Shown: positions 33,792-42,757, counted from the first letter of the stretch. The stretch is 64,000 bases of DNA from an uncultured Acetatifactor sp. (GCA_934402315.1 CAKRTS010000014.1:1-64000); one strand, 5' to 3'. The notes: generated by a model from the sequence alone, not told the origin. Made by a program: numbers and translations.

Positions 33792-34676
33792 CTACCCCTG
33801 CAGCTTTTTGTACTCGGACGGTGTCATGCGCATGAACCTGCGGAACATCCTGTTAAAGTAGCTGATATTGTTAAAGCCTGTCATGCCGGCGATCTGCCCA
33901 ATGTCATGCTTCCCCATGTTCAGCAGTTCGACGCTGACACTGATCCGGTAATAATTTAAGTATTCCACGACCGATTTCTGGGTCATTCCCTTAAACATCC
34001 GGCAAAGATGCCCCTCGCTGACATGAAAACGCTCCGCCAGCTCGGGGATATCGATATGCTCCTCATAGTGCGCCTGTATGTAGGCAATGACCTCCTTTGT
34101 CATAACAGCCCTGCTGTCCCGTGCTCCACCCGCAGCCCCTTCTGTCAGCGCAGCGTGCGTGTAGAGGAGATACCACACCTCATATAATTTCGCCTTGATC
34201 AGCAGCTCATACGCTTTTTCTCCCTTTTCAAACCGTTCACATATTTCGATTAGAACAGCATGAAGCTGGCTCTGCCACGGCTCCTCCCGGCAGATATACT
34301 CGGGAAAAAGTATCCTCCCCTCCTTTACACGGTCAAAATATTTCTGCTGAATCTCATCGCGCACAAAGCTGTTCAGCAGCGCCTGATCAAAGACCACTGC
34401 CAGAAAGGAAAACGGTGTGCCCACCTCCGCCTGTGCAGAATGCAGCCGGTTCGGCAGGGCAAAGACCATTTCCCCCTCCTTTACCTTATAGCTCTTATCA
34501 TCAATCTGGATCTGTGCCGTCCCTTCCGTCACGATCAGAATCTCCAGCTCGTTGTGCCAGTGACAGCTGACCCTCTCCCGAAACTGTGGATTTGTCTGAA
34601 ATCTGTGAACCATCAGAGGGAACATTGCATTTCCATGCGCACACTGCTCCCGCAGAATTTCAATATTTGTAGTCAC
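33792..34676 (-). CDS. AraC-family regulator (cupin + HTH) next to GH31 D
   Basis: This regulator has an N-terminal cupin sensor (CHWHNELEILIVTEGTAQIQID, MVFALPNRLHSAQ) and a C-terminal AraC helix-turn-helix pair (IDIPELAERFHVSEGHLCRMFKGMT and IGQIAGMTGFNNISYFNRMFRRFMRMTPSEYKKL). GTG 34676 (294 aa) is chosen because GGCAGG lies 9 bases upstream and the text after it (MFPLMVHRFQ) is the normal family start; the frame stays open to ATG 34742 but without a ribosome site. It is divergent from GH31 D and probably activates that gene, whose promoter has a good -10 but no clear -35. Confidence 0.9.
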   Translation of the reverse strand: MTTNIEILREQCAHGNAMFPLMVHRFQTNPQFRERVSCHWHNELEILIVTEGTAQIQIDDKSYKVKEGEMVFALPNRLHSAQAEVGTPFSFLAVVFDQALLNSFVRDEIQQKYFDRVKEGRILFPEYICREEPWQSQLHAVLIEICERFEKGEKAYELLIKAKLYEVWYLLYTHAALTEGAAGGARDSRAVMTKEVIAYIQAHYEEHIDIPELAERFHVSEGHLCRMFKGMTQKSVVEYLNYYRISVSVELLNMGKHDIGQIAGMTGFNNISYFNRMFRRFMRMTPSEYKKLQG

Positions 34677-34789
34677 TCCAATCAACCTGCCCTTCCCTGA
34701 AATGCAAAACCCGGATTGCATAGCACATTCTTGCATAGTCAAAATTGTGTTAGTTTTTGCAGAAAACCTTAAAGTTTTCTTATCCGAAT

Positions 34790-34803
34790 ATCATTATAAT
34801 GAT
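34790..34803 (+). promoter_or_regulatory. -10 region of GH31 D inside a palindrome
   Basis: ATCATTATAATGAT is a perfect 14-bp palindrome containing TATAAT (34795-34800). No convincing -35 lies at the right distance, as often seen with activator-dependent promoters. Confidence 0.5.
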
Positions 34804-34887
34804 AGCATATTCAAAAAGTCAAACGCAAATTCACAAATAAATTTTTACAGACTGCATGCGATTGTCATGCGTCGGAAAGGGCAGAAT

Positions 34888-36879
34888 ATGAATTTTGAAA
34901 AAAGGGACAATGTGCTGATTGCACGGCGCAGAAACGAGACACTCCTGATCGAGGCATGGGGCACGGATTCCCTGCGCGTCCGCGCCACAGAGTACATGGA
35001 TTTTACAGGCCGCAGCTGGGCATTATCCGAAGCTGTCGACGCAAATGCCTCTGCCGCCGTCTCCATCGACGGTCAGGACAGCGCTGCCATCACGAACGGC
35101 AGACTCAGCGCCCGCGTGAGCAGCTCCGGTATGCTGACCTTTTACCGTGACGGCGAGCTGCTTCTGAAGGAATACCACCGCGACTATGATGAGCCGAAAT
35201 GCCGCGAAAGCCGCTGCCTGAAAATCAGGGGACGCGAATACAAGCCCATTGTCGGCGGAGATTACTCGCTCACCGTCCGTTTTGAGAGTAACGATCAGGA
35301 AAGAATTTTCGGCATGGGACAATACCAGCACGGCTATCTGGATCTGAAGGGCTGTGTTCTCGAGCTTGCACAGCGCAACTCCCAGGTGACGGTTCCCTTT
35401 GCCGTATCCAGCCTCGGCTATGGCTTCCTCTGGAACAATCCCGGCGTCGGAAAGGTGTCCTTCGGCAGAAACTATACCGAATGGAACGCCCAGGCTGCAA
35501 AGGAAATGGATTACTGGATCACCGTCGGCTCCACACCGGACGAAATTCTGCGGAAATATACCGATGTGACCGGTCGTACTCCCATGATCCCCGACGGGCT
35601 CTTAGGACTCTGGCAGTGTAAGCTGCGCTACCGCACGCAGGAGGAGGTTCTCTCCGTTGCCAGAAAGTATAAGGAACTGGGCATTCCGCTCGATGTCATC
35701 GTCATCGACTTCTTCCACTGGACAAGGCAGGGCGACTGGCACTTTGACCCGGAATACTGGCCCGATCCCAAGGCAATGTGCGACGAGCTTCACGCAATGG
35801 GAACAAAGGTCATGGTTTCCGTATGGCCGTCCGTTGACCGCAAGAGTGAGAACTTTGAAGAGATGCTTGACCGCGGCTACCTGATCAGAACCGAGCGCGG
35901 AAGCATTCAGACCTATGATTTTCAGGGGGATTGTCTGGAGATCGATGTGACCAATCCTGCGGCCAGAGAATTTATCTGGGAAAAGTGTAAGAAAAATTAT
36001 TACGACTACGGTATCGACATGTTCTGGCTCGACAACGCGGAGCCCGATTACGCCGTCTATGACTACGACAACTACCGCTATGCCCTCGGCTGTGCGCTCG
36101 AGGTCAGCAACATCTATCCGCAGCTTTACGCCAAGAGCTTCTGTGACGGCATCACGGCGGAGCACAGAGAGAAGAATATGCTCCATCTTGTCCGCAGTGC
36201 ATGGGCAGGCAGCCAGAAATATTCGACTCTCGTATGGTCCGGCGATGTTCCCAGCTCCTTTGAGTCACTGCGCGACCAGCTCTTCGGCGGTCTGAATATC
36301 GGACTTGCGGGAATTCCCTGGTGGACAACGGACATCGGCGGCTTTATGACCGATGATGTCGCTGATCCCGCCTTCCATGAGCTGTTGCTGCGCTGGTATG
36401 AATTTGCGGTCTTCTCCCCGATCCTCAGAATGCACGGCGACCGCGGCCCCCACAATATCCCGCCCCTCTCCGACAAGGATTTCGGCGGCGGCAGCCTCTA
36501 CACCGGTCAGCCTAACGAGCTCTGGAGCTATGGCGATGATGCCTTCAAGGTCATGAAGTCCCAGCTCGATCTACGACAGTCCCTCAAGCCTTACATTGAA
36601 GGACTTATGAGAGAGGCGAGCAAGAACGGTTCCCCTCTGATGAGAACCATGTTCTATGAGTTTCCCAACGACGCAAAGTGCTGGGAAGTAACCGACCAGT
36701 ATATGTTCGGCTCCGATTATCTGGTTGCTCCCATTCTGCAGGCCGGTCAGCGCGAGCGCGAGGTCTACCTGCCCGCCGGAAGCTGGAAGAACATCAACGA
36801 CGGCAGGGAGTACAGCGGATGCCAGGCCGTCACCTGTGATGCCCCGCTCGAGTACATCCCGGTATTCATGAAGCTGTAA
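34888..36879 (+). CDS. GH31 glycosidase D (alpha-xylosidase-like)
   Basis: This 663-residue cytosolic GH31 enzyme has the nucleophile Asp in IDMFWLDNAEPDY (D382) and the acid/base Asp in LVWSGDVPSSFESL (D453). WLD-x-AEP and WSGDVPSSFESLRDQ are the contexts of bacterial alpha-xylosidases acting on xyloglucan oligosaccharides. The N-terminal sandwich has IFGMGQYQHGYLDLKG, and the C-terminal domain ends EYIPVFMKL. ATG 34888 follows GGAAAGGGCAGAAT; the open frame reaches back to 34702 through the promoter region. It is a single-gene transcript with its own AraC regulator. Confidence 0.92.
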   Translation: MNFEKRDNVLIARRRNETLLIEAWGTDSLRVRATEYMDFTGRSWALSEAVDANASAAVSIDGQDSAAITNGRLSARVSSSGMLTFYRDGELLLKEYHRDYDEPKCRESRCLKIRGREYKPIVGGDYSLTVRFESNDQERIFGMGQYQHGYLDLKGCVLELAQRNSQVTVPFAVSSLGYGFLWNNPGVGKVSFGRNYTEWNAQAAKEMDYWITVGSTPDEILRKYTDVTGRTPMIPDGLLGLWQCKLRYRTQEEVLSVARKYKELGIPLDVIVIDFFHWTRQGDWHFDPEYWPDPKAMCDELHAMGTKVMVSVWPSVDRKSENFEEMLDRGYLIRTERGSIQTYDFQGDCLEIDVTNPAAREFIWEKCKKNYYDYGIDMFWLDNAEPDYAVYDYDNYRYALGCALEVSNIYPQLYAKSFCDGITAEHREKNMLHLVRSAWAGSQKYSTLVWSGDVPSSFESLRDQLFGGLNIGLAGIPWWTTDIGGFMTDDVADPAFHELLLRWYEFAVFSPILRMHGDRGPHNIPPLSDKDFGGGSLYTGQPNELWSYGDDAFKVMKSQLDLRQSLKPYIEGLMREASKNGSPLMRTMFYEFPNDAKCWEVTDQYMFGSDYLVAPILQAGQREREVYLPAGSWKNINDGREYSGCQAVTCDAPLEYIPVFMKL

Positions 36880-36908
36880 CCGGGCCGCATAACACCGATA
36901 CAGAAAAT

Positions 36909-36948
36909 AGCCAGAATGGAATTGCTGTCCCATTCTGGCTTTTCTTTT
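36909..36948. terminator. Bidirectional terminator between GH31 D and tex
   Basis: AGCCAGAATGG (36909-36919) and CCATTCTGGCT (36930-36940) form an 11-bp stem followed by TTTCTTTT. An A-rich run (36903-36907) on the other side gives a weaker U-tract for the convergent tex gene. Confidence 0.9.
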
Positions 36949-36966
36949 GTAATGCTTCCTAAATCT

Positions 36967-39402
36967 TTACTTTTTTCCCTGATTGATCTTCATTGTCAGA
37001 GAGATGCGCTTCTTTGCAACGTCCACATCCAGAACCTGTACCTCCACGATGTCCCCGACTCTGACTGCCTCAAGCGGATGCTTGATGAAACGGTCTGTGA
37101 TCTGGGAAATGTGTACCAGCCCGTCCTGATGCACGCCGATATCCACGAAAACACCGAAATCAATAACATTGCGCACCGTACCCTTAAGGATCATGCCGGG
37201 CTTTAAGTCCTTCATGTCAAGCACATCGCTGCGCAGAATCGGCTTCGGCATATCCTCTCTGGGATCTCTCGCCGGCTTCTCCAGCTCCTTCAAAATATCC
37301 GTCAGCGTAATTTCACCGATTCCCAGCTCCTCCGCAAGCTGCTTCTTATCCTTGATACGCTTTTCCAGACTGGAGACTGCTGCACCGGCAGCTTCTGCCG
37401 TCTGCTTCTTTCCGTTCTGTCCATTGACCGATCCGGTCTTCGCTTTATTGGCAGCGCTGTCACCTGCGAGTGTCATTCCGCCCATTGCCGCCGCCAACGC
37501 CTTGCCCATGGCAGTGTTTGTGTTGCGGATCTGTACGGTTTTCTGCTTCTTGGCGTTACCCGACATACCTGACACATTCCCTGTCATATTGCCTGTCGGT
37601 GCCGCTCCCTTCTTCTCTGCCGCAGCCGATGCCGCTTTCTTCTGGGCTGCACGCACGTCGTCCATGGTCATCCCCAGCTTATCAAGGAGCTTCATCGCCG
37701 CTTCATAGGACTCAGGATGCACGCTGGTTGCATCCAGCGGGTTATCTCCGTCCAGTATCCGCATGAATCCGGCACACTGCTCAAACGCCTTCGGCCCGAG
37801 CTTCGCTACCTTTAACAGCTGTTTTCTGTTGGTAAACCTTCCGTTTGTCTCACGATAATCCACGATATTCTTGGCAATCGTCTTATTGATTCCTGAAATA
37901 TATTCAAGCAGGGAGACAGATGCCGTATTCAAATCAACGCCAACCTTATTTACACTGTCCTCCACCACGCCGCTCAGCGCCTCGCCGAGCTTCTTCTGGT
38001 TCATATCGTGCTGATACTGCCCGACACCGATAGACTGCGGATCGATCTTTACCAGCTCCGCCAGCGGATCCTGGAGCCTTCTTGCGATGGATGCCGCGCT
38101 TCTCTGTCCCACATCAAAATTCGGAAACTCCTCCGTAGCGAGCTTGCTCGCAGAATAGACGCTGGCGCCCGCTTCGTTTACAATCACATACTGTACAGGT
38201 CTGTCAAGCTCCTTTAAAAGTTCCACAATAATCTGCTCCGATTCGCGGGATGCCGTTCCGTTGCCGACAGAAATTAAATCGACATTATATTTCTTAATTA
38301 ATCTCTTTAATTCTGCCTTTGCCTCCTCCACCTTATTCTGGGGAGCTGTCGGATAGATCACCTTGGTATCAAGCACCTTTCCGGTAGGATCGACAATGGC
38401 AAGCTTACATCCGGTTCTGAAGGCCGGATCCCAGCCCAGTACCACCTTTCCGGAGATCGGCGGCTGCAGCAGAAGCTGCTCCAGATTCTTTCCGAATACG
38501 CTGATTGCGCCATCCTCCGCCTTTTCCGTCAGATCATTCCTGATTTCTCTTTCAATAGCAGGTGCTATTAATCTCTCGTAGCTGTCCGCAATGACATCCT
38601 GTAAGACAGGTGTTGTGTACTCATTGTCTGCGGTGATGTTTTTCTTGGCAAGATATTGTAAAATGCGTTCTTCCGGTGCATTGACTTTAACAGTCAGTAC
38701 TTTTTCCGCCTCACCGCGGTTCAGTGCAAGCACTCTGTGCCCTGCAACCTTTCTGACCGGCTCCTCGAAATTATAGTACATCTCGTATACGCTCTGTGCC
38801 TTCTCATCCTTCGCGGTACTTGTAATAATTCCTTCTTCTACGGTGATCTCACGGATATAGCTTCTATAGTCAGCATTGTCCGAAATAGACTCTGCAATAA
38901 TATCCTTTGCACCCTGCAGCGCTTCCTCAGGCGTTTTCACCCGCTTCTCTTCCTCAACTTCATCGCCGGTGACATATTTTGCAGCCTCCTCTATTACCGG
39001 ACCGGATGCACTCTGCGCCAGAATAAACTCGGCAAGCCCGTCGAGTCCCTTCGCCTTCGCCACACTCGCCCTCGTCTTTCTCTTCGGCCGGTACGGGCGG
39101 TACAGATCCTCGACAACCACCAGTGTTTCAGCCGCCAGAATCTTTTCTTTCAGCTCATCCGTCAGCTTTCCCTGCTCCTCTATGCTTCCAAGCACCTGCT
39201 CCTTCTTCTCTTCCAGATTGCGGAGATAGACAAGGCGCTCATGCAGATCACGAAGCTGTTCATCGTTCAGCGATCCTGTCGCTTCCTTTCTGTATCTTGA
39301 GATGAAGGGGATTGTGTTGCCCTCGTCAATCAGCTTGACGGCAGCTTCCACCTGCCACTTCTCCACCTTGAGTTCTTCCTTGATTTTCAGAATAATGTCC
39401 AT
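36967..39402 (-). CDS. tex: Tex-family S1 RNA-binding transcription accessory protein
   Basis: Tex is a conserved nucleic-acid-binding protein involved in transcription and, in some bacteria, tolerance to stress. The product (811 aa) has the N-terminal helical part (LIDEGNTIPFISRYRKEATG), the YqgF-like domain (GWDPAFRTGCKLAIVDPTGKV), the HhH domains (VGVDLNTASVSLLEYISGI) and a C-terminal S1 domain (ILKGTVRNVIDFGVFVDIG). Unlike usual Tex (about 710-780 aa) it has a low-complexity insertion of some 80 residues rich in Ala, Gly, Lys, Asn and Met between the HhH part and the LAEELGIG segment (about 37370-37650). ATG 39402 is chosen for its ATGAGG site. Confidence 0.95.
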   Translation of the reverse strand: MDIILKIKEELKVEKWQVEAAVKLIDEGNTIPFISRYRKEATGSLNDEQLRDLHERLVYLRNLEEKKEQVLGSIEEQGKLTDELKEKILAAETLVVVEDLYRPYRPKRKTRASVAKAKGLDGLAEFILAQSASGPVIEEAAKYVTGDEVEEEKRVKTPEEALQGAKDIIAESISDNADYRSYIREITVEEGIITSTAKDEKAQSVYEMYYNFEEPVRKVAGHRVLALNRGEAEKVLTVKVNAPEERILQYLAKKNITADNEYTTPVLQDVIADSYERLIAPAIEREIRNDLTEKAEDGAISVFGKNLEQLLLQPPISGKVVLGWDPAFRTGCKLAIVDPTGKVLDTKVIYPTAPQNKVEEAKAELKRLIKKYNVDLISVGNGTASRESEQIIVELLKELDRPVQYVIVNEAGASVYSASKLATEEFPNFDVGQRSAASIARRLQDPLAELVKIDPQSIGVGQYQHDMNQKKLGEALSGVVEDSVNKVGVDLNTASVSLLEYISGINKTIAKNIVDYRETNGRFTNRKQLLKVAKLGPKAFEQCAGFMRILDGDNPLDATSVHPESYEAAMKLLDKLGMTMDDVRAAQKKAASAAAEKKGAAPTGNMTGNVSGMSGNAKKQKTVQIRNTNTAMGKALAAAMGGMTLAGDSAANKAKTGSVNGQNGKKQTAEAAGAAVSSLEKRIKDKKQLAEELGIGEITLTDILKELEKPARDPREDMPKPILRSDVLDMKDLKPGMILKGTVRNVIDFGVFVDIGVHQDGLVHISQITDRFIKHPLEAVRVGDIVEVQVLDVDVAKKRISLTMKINQGKK

Positions 39403-39646
39403 ACTTTTCCTCATTTCTGCGCACGCTCTTTGCGCATATCGAGTTTGTGTCAAGTGCGCGCAGACACAAATCTCGTGATTGAAAAATCTTATTTTTCAAT
39501 CTTTTCTTCCTCTTCCTTCTGTTCCTGGACAGTCTGCAAAATACATCCTGCAAATGTCCGCTTTCTCTATTGTACTAAAAAAATACTCCCTCTGCAATCT
39601 TCATTTCTTCCCGGTTTCTTTCACTGTGTTTCTTCCGCCGATCTTT
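39403..39646. other. Non-coding stretch upstream of tex with two hairpins
   Basis: I see no gene here. From the tex side it holds the 29-nt leader copy B (39408-39436), an imperfect stem with arms TTTGTGTC (39443-39450) and GACACAAA (39463-39470), and a perfect 11-bp stem with a 3-base loop (39477-39487 and 39491-39501). The last is followed by CTTTTCTTCC on the plus strand and preceded by no U-run on the minus strand. The rest (39502-39646) shows no clear signal. Confidence 0.6.
39408..39436 (-). repeat. Shared 29-nt leader sequence, copy B (before tex)
   Basis: This is identical at 27 of 29 bases to 17795-17823 upstream of the fdtA-type gene. Both copies end in the ribosome site and start codon region, and both contain two TGCGCA boxes. 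Confidence 0.6.
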
Positions 39647-39675
39647 TTGACAGAACCCCGGAAAAATGGTATATT
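39647..39675 (+). promoter_or_regulatory. Promoter of the 39751-41563 gene set
   Basis: TTGACA (39647-39652), exactly 17 bases, TATATT (39670-39675), about 70 bp before the GTG at 39751. Confidence 0.85.
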
Positions 39676-39750
39676 GTAATTGTTCTAAGACCGTGCGGAC
39701 ATGAACTCCCGCGCGGCAAAGCAAACACATGAACAAAAGGAGTTTAACTC

Positions 39751-40257
39751 GTGGATCTCAACGAAAATAACCGTGAAAACCAACAGCAAAGCGGAGGCTC
39801 CGACAGCGGAAACGGTTGGGAGAATGCGCGTGAAAACTGGGCGCAATGGGAAGAGCAGCAGGAAAAGAAAAACTGGGATCATTGGGATAGCAACGCCTCC
39901 CACAGCAGCTATTATAATCAGCCCACACATCCGCCCTTCGATCAGGGCTTTTCTCTCGCCGCCCTGATCTGCGGTCTGCTCTCGATTACGCTGGGCTGCT
40001 GTTATCTCTCACTGCCGGTCGGTGCAATGGGAATCCTTTTTGTACTTCTCTGCCACCGGCACGGGAAACCGCTGAACAGCAACTGCCGCACAGGACTTTG
40101 TCTCAGTGTAATCGGCTGCATCTACGGAATTTTTATTCTGGTTTACGCATTCAGCCATACGCCTGCACAGTCCACCGACAGCACTTACCTTTTTCAGCAG
40201 CAGATGAATCAGATGTATGAACGGCTCCTACAGGACGGAACCGGCACCGCAAATTGA
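39751..40257 (+). CDS. DUF4190-like small membrane protein
   Basis: This 168-residue protein has a hydrophilic N-terminus of about 65 residues rich in Asn, Gln, Glu and Trp (ENARENWAQWEEQQEKKNWDHWD), then two hydrophobic segments (FSLAALICGLLSITLGCCYLSLPVGAMGILFVLL and LCLSVIGCIYGIFILVYAF) in the DUF4190 arrangement, and a short polar tail. Function is unknown. The start is GTG 39751, 10 bases after AAAGGAG. It heads a three-gene set with the metalloprotease-like and DUF975 genes. Confidence 0.75.
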   Translation: MDLNENNRENQQQSGGSDSGNGWENARENWAQWEEQQEKKNWDHWDSNASHSSYYNQPTHPPFDQGFSLAALICGLLSITLGCCYLSLPVGAMGILFVLLCHRHGKPLNSNCRTGLCLSVIGCIYGIFILVYAFSHTPAQSTDSTYLFQQQMNQMYERLLQDGTGTAN

Positions 40258-40270
40258 TTGGAGGAAACTT

Positions 40271-40762
40271 ATGAATCTTACGATCGGAAGCATCAATACA
40301 AATTTTCCGACTGTCGAGGAAAAAGCTAAGGCTGGCATACCGTTAACTCCCATGGAAGAGAAAAAAGAAACGGACCGTAAAGAACGCATGGGAATAAAAG
40401 ACCCTTCCGAAGAATGTCAGACCTGCAAAAACAGAAAGTATCAGGACGGTTCCGACGAGATGGTGTCCTTCAAAAGTGCAGCTCACATCTCCCCCGAAAG
40501 CGCTGCTTCAAGAGTTCGTGCCCATGAACAGGAGCATGTCTCCAATGCGTATAAGAAGGCTGCCATGAATGACGGCAAGGTCATATCCGCCTCCGTCTCC
40601 ATCCATACGGCGGTCTGCCCGGAATGTGGACGTACCTATATCTCCGGCGGAACGACTCACACGCAGATCAAATATTACAACGAGGATACTCCCTATCAGA
40701 GAGAATTAAAATCTGCCGACCGTGGAAAATATGTAGGAATGAATGCCGATTATGCGGTTTAA
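40271..40762 (+). CDS. SprA-related putative metalloprotease-like protein
   Basis: This 163-residue protein matches the SprA-related family. It has ECQTCKNRKYQDGSDEMVSF, then ISPESAASRVRAHEQEHV, a His-Glu-x-x-His zinc motif, and a second CxxC in VCPECGRTYISGG. The two CxxC pairs could form a zinc ribbon around the HExxH helix. No signal peptide is visible. ATG 40271 follows TTGGAGGAAACTT and lies 13 bp after the DUF4190-like gene. Protease activity has not, to my knowledge, been established for this family. Confidence 0.85.
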   Translation: MNLTIGSINTNFPTVEEKAKAGIPLTPMEEKKETDRKERMGIKDPSEECQTCKNRKYQDGSDEMVSFKSAAHISPESAASRVRAHEQEHVSNAYKKAAMNDGKVISASVSIHTAVCPECGRTYISGGTTHTQIKYYNEDTPYQRELKSADRGKYVGMNADYAV

Positions 40763-40795
40763 CCGCAGCAAAGAACATTTGAAATGAGGATTGAA

Positions 40796-41563
40796 ATGGA
40801 ACGACGTATAAAGGGTTATGAACTGAAGGACAGGGCTAAAGATATTCTGCGCGGAAATTACGGCACGATCATACTCGGACAGTTTCTGTTCTGGCTGATT
40901 ATCTTCGGTGTCGTACTCGTATTCAGCTTTCCTTACCTGCTATCCTCCATCACCGCACTGTACTCTTCCGCCGGATATCAAGGCAGCACGGCACTGTACA
41001 TTTACAGGGCAGGTACGGTTATCTCCCAGATCTTGTACGGCTTTCTCGGTTTTGGTTCCTACTACCTCTGCCTGAAAATCATCTGCCGCCAGCGGAACGG
41101 TTATCAGGATGTTTTCTTCGGTTTCCGCCGTGAAAACCTGTTAAAAACCTTAGTTCTTACAGCAGTTCGGCTTATCCTGAATTATCTTTGCCTCGGTACG
41201 GGTCAGTATCTTGTGTCAAACTATCTGATTACCCTGGATTACCGCTGGCTGCTCTATGCACTGATTGCATACACGCTTGGATACTGTATCTATATTCCGG
41301 TGGCTCTGGCATTAGACAATACCTATTTTCTTCTGCTTGACTTCCCCGATAAAAAGATCGGTGACATCCTGAAAAGCAGCTTCCGGCTGATGAAAGGTAA
41401 TCGCAAGCGCCTTTTTCTGCTGGAGCTCAGCTTTGTTCCCCTGCAGCTGCTTGCGCTTTTCACCTTCGGTGTCGGCAATCTCTGGCTCAGTCCTTATATG
41501 CATATGACTTATACACTGTTCTATATGGATCTCGCCAACCCCGGAAGCCTGCAAAACAGGTAA
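40796..41563 (+). CDS. DUF975 family membrane protein
   Basis: This 255-residue integral membrane protein is typical of DUF975. The N-terminus is LKDRAKDILRGNYGTIILGQFLFWLIIFG, followed by GFLGFGSYYLCLKIICRQ, VFFGFRRENLLKTL, and several further helices, ending WLSPYMHMTYTLFYMDL, a strong family signature. Function is unknown. ATG 40796 follows GAGGATTGAA. It is convergent with prfB; 16 bp separate the two stops. Confidence 0.88.
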   Translation: MERRIKGYELKDRAKDILRGNYGTIILGQFLFWLIIFGVVLVFSFPYLLSSITALYSSAGYQGSTALYIYRAGTVISQILYGFLGFGSYYLCLKIICRQRNGYQDVFFGFRRENLLKTLVLTAVRLILNYLCLGTGQYLVSNYLITLDYRWLLYALIAYTLGYCIYIPVALALDNTYFLLLDFPDKKIGDILKSSFRLMKGNRKRLFLLELSFVPLQLLALFTFGVGNLWLSPYMHMTYTLFYMDLANPGSLQNR

Positions 41564-41579
41564 GCCTTTATTTCTCCAT

Positions 41580-42704
41580 CTATTGTTCGGTCACACGATC
41601 CTTCGTGTTGATCCACTTCAGATAGCCGTTGATAAACGGATCGAGCGCGCCGTCAAGCACCGCGTCCGCATTTCCTGTCTCCACATCCGTCCTCAGATCC
41701 TTTACCAGCTTATAGGGCTGCAATACATAGGAGCGGATCTGGTTTCCCCACGCAATATCCTTGATCTCACCGCGGATATCCGACAGCTTCTCGACATTCG
41801 CCTCCTGCTTGAGCAGGTACAGCTTTGCCTTCAGCATCTGCATTGCCTTGTCCTTATTCTGGAACTGGCTTCTCTCATTCTGGCACTGTACCACGGTTCC
41901 GGTCGGAATATGCGTGATACGGATAGCTGATGAGGTTTTATTGATATGCTGTCCACCGGCACCGCTGCTTCGATAGGTATCGATACGGAGATCCTTCTCG
42001 TCGATCTCCACATCCACATCCTCCTCAATATCCGGCATGACATCCAGAGACACAAAGGAAGTCTGACGCTTTCCCTGTGCGTTAAACGGGGAAATACGAA
42101 CCAGTCTGTGTACTCCCTTTTCCGATTTCAGATAGCCGTAAGCATTGAGTCCGTTGACCTGAAAAGTCACGGACTTAATTCCCGCCTCGTCACCGTCCAG
42201 ATAATCCAGCACTTCAACAGAAAAGCCCTTGCGCTCCGCCCATCTGGTATACATACGGTACAGCATGCTGCACCAGTCACAGCTCTCAGTTCCGCCCGCT
42301 CCGGCATTGAGCTTCAATATGGCATTGTCCTTGTCATATTCGCCGGACAGCAGCGTTGAAATCCTCAGCTCATCAAACTTCGCCTTGAAATCCTCCAGTT
42401 CACTGCGGATCTCATCCACCATCGCGCTGTCGTTTTCCTCATATCCCATCTCGATCAGCGTCAGGATGTCCTCATACTGCGTAAAGAGACCGCTGCATTC
42501 CGCAACGGTGTCCTTCATGTTCTTCAATTCCTTCATCTTGGCGTTGGACTTGTCGGGATCATCCCAGAAACCGGGTGCCTCCATCTCCATCTCCAACTCC
42601 TCGATCCGCTTTGACTTATTGTCAAGATCCAGAGAATCCCTCACTTCAGCCAGCGGAGTCTCATAGGTCAGAATTTCTGTTTTCATCTGATCTAATTCTA
42701 CCAC
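41580..42704 (-). CDS. prfB: Peptide chain release factor 2
   Basis: RF2 recognises UGA and UAA stop codons on the ribosome. The product has domain 1 helices, the stop-recognition region, and the GGQ motif in RSSGAGGQHINKTSSA that triggers peptide release. Starting at GTG 42704 gives 374 residues, the normal length, and the N-terminus VELDQMKTEIL fits the family; the open frame extends to 42779. The usual programmed +1 site (CTTTGAC in most bacteria) reads CTTGAC here, in SLDLDNK near residue 27, so the gene is read without a shift. It follows secA by 53 bp, a common Firmicute arrangement. Confidence 0.96.
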   Translation of the reverse strand: MVELDQMKTEILTYETPLAEVRDSLDLDNKSKRIEELEMEMEAPGFWDDPDKSNAKMKELKNMKDTVAECSGLFTQYEDILTLIEMGYEENDSAMVDEIRSELEDFKAKFDELRISTLLSGEYDKDNAILKLNAGAGGTESCDWCSMLYRMYTRWAERKGFSVEVLDYLDGDEAGIKSVTFQVNGLNAYGYLKSEKGVHRLVRISPFNAQGKRQTSFVSLDVMPDIEEDVDVEIDEKDLRIDTYRSSGAGGQHINKTSSAIRITHIPTGTVVQCQNERSQFQNKDKAMQMLKAKLYLLKQEANVEKLSDIRGEIKDIAWGNQIRSYVLQPYKLVKDLRTDVETGNADAVLDGALDPFINGYLKWINTKDRVTEQ

Positions 42705-42757
42705 TTTATGCCACACTCTTTCTTTTTCATTATGGTGATACTCAGGTCGGAAAATCG

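Noticed and set aside
33792..34742. Longer AraC start at ATG 34742
   Set aside because: No ribosome site precedes it and the extra 22 residues do not resemble the family; GTG 34676 fits better.
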